A stretch of DNA of 11,411 nt from an uncultured Enterorhabdus sp. Its GTDB lineage: Bacteria; Actinomycetota; Coriobacteriia; Coriobacteriales; Eggerthellaceae. Below the pieces are notes generated by a model that searched no databases, had not been told where the DNA came from, and was given only the letters and a program-made list of their open reading frames with translations. Location of the stretch: the NCBI GenBank assembly GCA_947645965.1, contig CANSES010000032.1:1-11411 (forward strand), written 5' to 3'. Shown in pieces: positions 5,601 to 11,411 of the stretch (its first letter is position 1; each line of letters opens with the position of its first letter). Position numbers and translations under genes: made by a program.

Positions 5601-6600
5601 GGATGACTCCTATCGGAAACACGCACCGGGGTTTCCACCGATGCTTGTCGGACTGATACTCGTAGAGCGCGATCACGCGATTGGCGTGCACCAGCGCGAT
5701 GACCTCGTCGGGCCGCGGCGCCTCGCAGCTCTCGCGCACGCCAGCGGTGCAGGCGCACAACTCCGAGGCCGCATCGGCGCAGCGCCGCTCGCAGAGCGCC
5801 AGGGCGTCGGCGGCCAGCACGGCGCCGTTGTGGACGCGGGCGGCCAGGGCATCATCCACGTAAGCGAAGCGGTAGCCGAGGGCGCGCAGGGGGTCTAAGG
5901 CGGCACGCTGGCCGATCTCCTCCAGCACCTCTAGGCTCACGCACTCGTCCAGGCCGATGGAACCCACGCGCGTGCGGCGCAGGGCCCCCACATGGGCCGG
6001 GCAGCCGAGCGCGTTGCCGATGTCGCGGGCCAGAGCGCGGATGTAGGTGCCCGCCGACACCGTGAAGGCGATGTCCCAGCGCGGCGGCTCGCCTCCCTCG
6101 GCGCCCCAGATGCCCAGAAGCTCGGCCGAGAACACCTCGATGTCGCGGGGGGCCAGATCGATGATGCGGCCCTTGCGCGCCGCGTCGCAGGCCTTGGTGC
6201 CCGCCACCTTGATGGCCGAGTACACCGGGGGCAACTGCTTGGACTTCCCCACGAGCCCCGCCACGAAGGTGGTGGCGAAGAAGGGGTCGAACACCTCTTC
6301 GGGCACATCCCCGGTGCGGATGACCTCGCCGTCGCAGTCGTCGGTATCGGTGGCGGCGCCGAAGAGGACCGACACCACGTAGGACTTGTCGTGGCCCACG
6401 AGATAGTGGTCCAGACGCGTGGCCGGACCGATGCACAACGGCAGCACGCCCGATGCCAGCGGGTCCAGGGTGCCGGTGTGGCCCACGCGGCGCTCGCCGA
6501 AGATGCGGCGCGCGCGGTTCACCACGTCGTGGGACGTCATGCCCGTGGGCTTGTCGACGGCGACCATGAGGGACAGATCGGTGGTACCGCGCTTGGCCAT
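5581..6600 (-). CDS. truB: tRNA pseudouridine(55) synthase
   Basis: TruB isomerises U55 in the T-loop of tRNAs. 339 residues, slightly long for the family. The catalytic Asp is D46 in GHTGTLDPLASGVL, and the other family blocks are present: VDKPTGMTSHD (15-25), KSYVVSVLFG, QLPPVYSAIKVAG and GTYIRALARDIG. The catalytic domain extends to about residue 220. The C-terminal part, where a PUA-like RNA-binding domain is expected, contains an unusual set of cysteines at 270, 274, 282, 284 and 292. The ATG at 6600 follows the nrnA TAG with no gap, and GAGGGG inside the end of nrnA provides its ribosome site; a second ATG at residue 12 has no such site. The 3' end overlaps ribF by 20 bases. Confidence 0.96.
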   Translation of the reverse strand: MAKRGTTDLSLMVAVDKPTGMTSHDVVNRARRIFGERRVGHTGTLDPLASGVLPLCIGPATRLDHYLVGHDKSYVVSVLFGAATDTDDCDGEVIRTGDVPEEVFDPFFATTFVAGLVGKSKQLPPVYSAIKVAGTKACDAARKGRIIDLAPRDIEVFSAELLGIWGAEGGEPPRWDIAFTVSAGTYIRALARDIGNALGCPAHVGALRRTRVGSIGLDECVSLEVLEEIGQRAALDPLRALGYRFAYVDDALAARVHNGAVLAADALALCERRCADAASELCACTAGVRESCEAPRPDEVIALVHANRVIALYEYQSDKHRWKPRCVFPIGVIRGCSDL

Positions 6601-7614
6601 CTAGCGCCCCTCTTCGCCGGGGCGCACAGGGTTTTCGATACCGAGGCGCGCCGCCAGGGCGTCCACGGCCTCGACCAGCGTACCGGTGAAGGTGAAGCCG
6701 GCCGCAGCGGTGTGCCCTCCTCCGCCGAAAGAGCGGGCGATAGCAGCTACATCGACATCGCCTTTAGCGCGCAGGCTGCCACGCACCTCGCCGCCGGGCT
6801 GTTCCCGCAGCATGCAGGCTACTTCCACGCCGTCGATGGCGCGCAGCACGTCCACCATGGGCTCGGCATCGGCCTTGCAGGCATGGCACGCTTCGAAGTC
6901 GGCCAGGGACAGCCAGGACAGCGCAGCCGCACCGTCGGCCGACAGCGCCATGTGGTCGACGTTGCGGCCCTCCAGCTGCACCGAGGCCAGCGAACGGCTC
7001 TGGAAGAGGAACCGCGCGACTAAGGGCGGCTCGGCCCCGGCCGCCACCATCTCGGCAGCCCCGGCGAAGGCCTCGGCCGTCGCGTTCTGGTGCTGGAAGC
7101 GGCCCGTATCGGTCACGAGGCCCGTGTAGCAGCAAGTGGCGATGAGCCGCCCGCGATCGGCCCCCAGAAGCCCCGCCAGCTCCCAGATGAGCAGCGACGT
7201 GGAAGGGGCATCCGGATCGGTGTAGCTGAGCTCGCTCATGGCCTCGGGCACGGCGTGGTGATCGATGGTCACCGTGAGATCGGCCTTGGCCTGCAGTGCC
7301 GCGCCGTCGCCCAAACGCTCGGGGGCGGGCACGTCCACAGCTACGAACACGTCGCAGGGGCCCGTGAAGCGCGCCGCGGGCACGAGCCGCTCGGCCCCGG
7401 GCAAGAACAGCAAATCGCGCGGGGGCTCCTCGTCGCGGGCCAGCACGCAGGCGACCTCTTTCCCCATCTGGCGCAGGGCCGAGGCGAGCCCCAGCTGCGA
7501 GCTGAGACAGTCGCCGTCGGGGCTCACATGACCGCAGATCACGAAATGGTCCCGGCCGCGCAGCGCGTCTGCGATGGCGGCCAGGGTGGTATTGGTCTGA
7601 GGGGTCACCGCCAT
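6601..7614 (-). CDS. nrnA: DHH-family phosphoesterase (NrnA-like oligoribonuclease / pAp phosphatase)
   Basis: Proteins of this DHH/DHHA1 family in this operon position degrade short oligoribonucleotides and often dephosphorylate 3'-phosphoadenosine 5'-phosphate, using Mn2+. 337 residues, near the usual 310-340. Metal ligands are visible in order: GHVSPDGDCLSSQ (28-40; H29, D33, D35), VAVD (91-94), DHH (118-120), and TGLVTDTGRF (164-173). The DHHA1 domain carries GSLRAKGDVDVAAIAR and the GGGGH motif (297-301). The ATG at 7614 lies four bases after the rbfA stop, with GGGAG about ten bases ahead. The next gene, truB, begins immediately after its stop, so the three genes are surely co-translated. 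Substrate preference among NrnA, RecJ-like and c-di-nucleotide-cleaving relatives is inferred from length and context. Confidence 0.93.
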   Translation of the reverse strand: MAVTPQTNTTLAAIADALRGRDHFVICGHVSPDGDCLSSQLGLASALRQMGKEVACVLARDEEPPRDLLFLPGAERLVPAARFTGPCDVFVAVDVPAPERLGDGAALQAKADLTVTIDHHAVPEAMSELSYTDPDAPSTSLLIWELAGLLGADRGRLIATCCYTGLVTDTGRFQHQNATAEAFAGAAEMVAAGAEPPLVARFLFQSRSLASVQLEGRNVDHMALSADGAAALSWLSLADFEACHACKADAEPMVDVLRAIDGVEVACMLREQPGGEVRGSLRAKGDVDVAAIARSFGGGGHTAAAGFTFTGTLVEAVDALAARLGIENPVRPGEEGR

Positions 7615-7618
7615 GGGC

Positions 7619-8008
7619 CTAGAACTCCCGATCCTCGCCGACGGTCTCCTCCACGATGCGCTGCTGCTGGTGCTCGCGCTCGGAGGCCAGAGCCTGGCCG
7701 ATGGCCTCGGCCTGGTCCACCGACTTGTCCAGATGGAAGCGCAGCTCGGGCGCCACGCGCCACGACAGCTTCTTGGCCATGAGCGAGCGGATGTGGCCGG
7801 CAGCCTGCTCGAAGGCGGCCTGCACGTCGGCGTAGCGCTCGGGGTCGGTGGTGTAGTACACGTTGCAGGCGGAACGGTCGTAGCTGACCTCGCAGCCGGT
7901 GATGGTCACCAGGTGCAGGCGCGGATCGGACACGTCGAACAAAAGAATGCTCGCGATGACCTCGCGGGCCTGCTCGTTCACCTTGCGGTTGGAAGCACTC
8001 TGCTTCAT
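7619..8008 (-). CDS. rbfA: 30S ribosome-binding factor A
   Basis: RbfA binds the immature small ribosomal subunit near the 16S rRNA 5' end and is needed for late maturation and cold growth. 129 residues, a normal length. The single KH-like domain covers about residues 1-110 and shows the family's early Arg/Val-rich helix (SNRKVNEQAREVIASIL), the DPRLHLVTITGCEVSYD strand region and NVYYTTD. The last 20 residues are a Gln/Glu-rich tail. The ATG at 8008 is preceded by AAGGAG (8022-8017) with eight bases spacing, the best ribosome site in this operon. A terminator-like hairpin lies between infB and this gene, so part of its expression may come from read-through or from an internal promoter. Confidence 0.95.
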   Translation of the reverse strand: MKQSASNRKVNEQAREVIASILLFDVSDPRLHLVTITGCEVSYDRSACNVYYTTDPERYADVQAAFEQAAGHIRSLMAKKLSWRVAPELRFHLDKSVDQAEAIGQALASEREHQQQRIVEETVGEDREF

Positions 8009-8046
8009 AACGCCATCTCCTTAAGTAGTGGCGGACAGATAGTTCA

Positions 8047-8052
8047 AGTATA
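8047..8052 (-). promoter_or_regulatory. Possible -10 box for the distal rbfA-ribF genes
   Basis: TATACT (minus strand, 8052-8047) is the same hexamer as the proposed uvrC -10 and lies directly after the infB terminator-like hairpin. Initiation about seven bases on would give a leader of roughly 30 bases containing the AAGGAG of rbfA. No good -35 is seen at 16-18 bases upstream, where the hairpin loop lies, so this is tentative. Confidence 0.25.
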
Positions 8053-8091
8053 GAGAAAAGCTTTCCCGAGCCTCATCGACCCGGGAAAGCT
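8053..8091 (-). terminator. Terminator-like hairpin between infB and rbfA
   Basis: A perfect 10-base-pair stem, AGCTTTCCCG with CGGGAAAGCT (8082-8091 and 8059-8068), encloses a 13-base loop and is followed on the minus strand by TTTCTCT. It lies 22 bases after the infB stop and 50 bases before rbfA. With only a moderate U tract and a wide loop it may act as a partial terminator that lowers expression of the distal genes relative to infB. Confidence 0.6.
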
Positions 8092-8113
8092 GCAATGAAC
8101 TGTAAGGTTCGCG

Positions 8114-10861
<2,748 letters not shown>

Positions 10862-10864
10862 AAA

Positions 10865-11155
10865 TCACTCCTCATTCTTTCCCGGTGCCTCGACGAGAGC
10901 AATCTCGCGCCCAAGCCGCTCGTAATCCTGGTCGGTTACCTTGCAGCGCAGGGCGCGCTCAAGTTTCCTGGTCTTGCTGGCCTGGGCCAGACACGTGCTC
11001 GAGCAGACATAGGCCCCGCGGCCCGCCATCCGGCCCGTCGGGTCGAAGACGGCGCCCTCATCGGTGCGCACGATGCGCGCAAGGCGACCCTTGGCCTGGG
11101 TGAAGCCGCATCCAATGCAGGTACGCTGGCGCTTGGCTGTCTGCTGTTCGGGCAT
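10865..11155 (-). CDS. ylxR: YlxR-family RNA-binding protein (RnpM-like)
   Basis: A 96-residue protein of the YlxR/DUF448 family, regularly encoded between nusA and infB. In Bacillus a member binds RNase P RNA and modulates its activity. Visible family features are RQRTCIGCG (Cys13, Cys16), the following KGRLARIVR, DPTGRMAGRGAYVC and the second Cys pair (Cys51, Cys55), then a basic KTRKLERAL. The four cysteines may hold a metal in this branch, which is an inference. The frame is open further upstream to 11293, but that extension overlaps the nusA 3' end and is Thr/Ala-rich low-complexity sequence, so the ATG at 11155 is chosen. Its GAGGAA site is 12 bases away, slightly distant. The gap to nusA is 28 bases and to infB three bases. 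Confidence 0.93.
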   Translation of the reverse strand: MPEQQTAKRQRTCIGCGFTQAKGRLARIVRTDEGAVFDPTGRMAGRGAYVCSSTCLAQASKTRKLERALRCKVTDQDYERLGREIALVEAPGKNEE

Positions 11156-11183
11156 CGGTCGTGCTACTTCCTCGCTGGTAGGC

Positions 11184-11411
11184 TTATTCTTCGGAAGCGT
11201 GGACGCCGCAGTACTGGCTGTTCGGGCGGGCGTGGTTGCGGCAGCGGTTGCCGTCCTCGCCGACGAACACGCAGAAGTCGCCGTCCTCTTCAACGTCGTC
11301 GATCAGATCGTCGTCCACAAGCGAGGCGCCCTCGTAGCTCACGGGCTTGATGTCGATGTGCCAGCCGGTCAGGCGGGCGGCCAGGCGGGCGTTCTGGCCC
11401 TCCTTGCCGAT
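11184..11411 (-). CDS. nusA: Transcription termination/antitermination protein NusA, C-terminal part only
   Basis: The last 75 residues of NusA, the RNA polymerase-associated pausing, termination and antitermination factor, are in view; the start lies beyond the right edge. The visible part begins with [20 protein letters not shown], the end of the second KH domain and a hallmark of NusA. An acidic stretch ([13 protein letters not shown]) follows. The final 30 or so residues form a Cys/His-rich tail with cysteines at visible residues 47, 57 and 68 and histidines at 60 and 71 (ending YCGVHASEE). This has the look of a small metal-binding finger and is not part of the standard NusA core. The stop TAA lies 28 bases before ylxR. 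The call rests on the KH2 motif and operon position. Confidence 0.93.
   Translation of the reverse strand: MGKEGQNARLAARLTGWHIDIKPVSYEGASLVDDDLIDDVEEDGDFCVFVGEDGNRCRNHARPNSQYCGVHASEE

Noticed and set aside
10865..11293. Longer ylxR reading of 142 residues
   Set aside because: The 46 extra residues overlap the nusA 3' end and are Thr/Ala-rich with no family match; the ATG at 11155 fits the normal YlxR length.

Overview
The window is very rich in G+C and carries the gene set nusA-ylxR-infB-rbfA-nrnA-truB-ribF. Its IF2 has a long Ala/Glu-rich linker typical of Actinobacteria, and NusA ends in a short Cys/His-rich tail. Together with an uvrC that looks leaderless, this suggests a high-G+C actinobacterium, most likely a gut Coriobacteriia member (Eggerthella/Gordonibacter/Adlercreutzia type). 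The taxonomic call is an inference from gene content and style, not from a database match.

Layout, left to right. (1) 1-1714, minus strand: uvrC, with its 3' end beyond the left edge. An apparent -10 box sits directly against its start codon. (2) 1797-2222, minus: the C-terminal third of a DHA2-type (14-helix) major facilitator drug exporter, a truncated remnant. (3) 2223-2686: about 460 bases without a gene, partly much poorer in G+C than the rest. It holds two sets of hairpins, one of them terminator-like on the plus strand, ahead of the only plus-strand gene. (4) 2687-4567, plus: a membrane-anchored LTA-synthase-like phosphoglycerol transferase/sulfatase-fold enzyme with all key catalytic residues. 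(5) 4616-4641: a strong hairpin that terminates the large minus-strand operon. (6) 11411-4674, minus: the translation/transcription operon, read nusA (3' end only), ylxR, infB, rbfA, nrnA, truB, ribF. Gaps are very short or negative, except for a terminator-like hairpin between infB and rbfA.

How the genes work together. The operon couples transcription elongation (NusA), a small RNA-binding protein (YlxR), translation initiation (IF2), 30S maturation (RbfA), turnover of nanoRNA/pAp (NrnA), tRNA U55 modification (TruB) and flavin cofactor synthesis (RibF). This is the classical bacterial nusA-infB cluster. UvrC (nucleotide excision repair) and the cell-envelope enzyme are separate units.

Most of the window is conserved housekeeping sequence and I see no new multi-gene system. 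The parts most worth a second look are the gene-free stretch at 2223-2686, the apparent leaderless uvrC, the Cys-rich additions in NusA and TruB, the altered flavokinase motifs in RibF and the internal terminator after infB. Several very long open frames lie antisense to real genes (one over 1,000 codons); I treat them as by-products of G+C-rich codon use.
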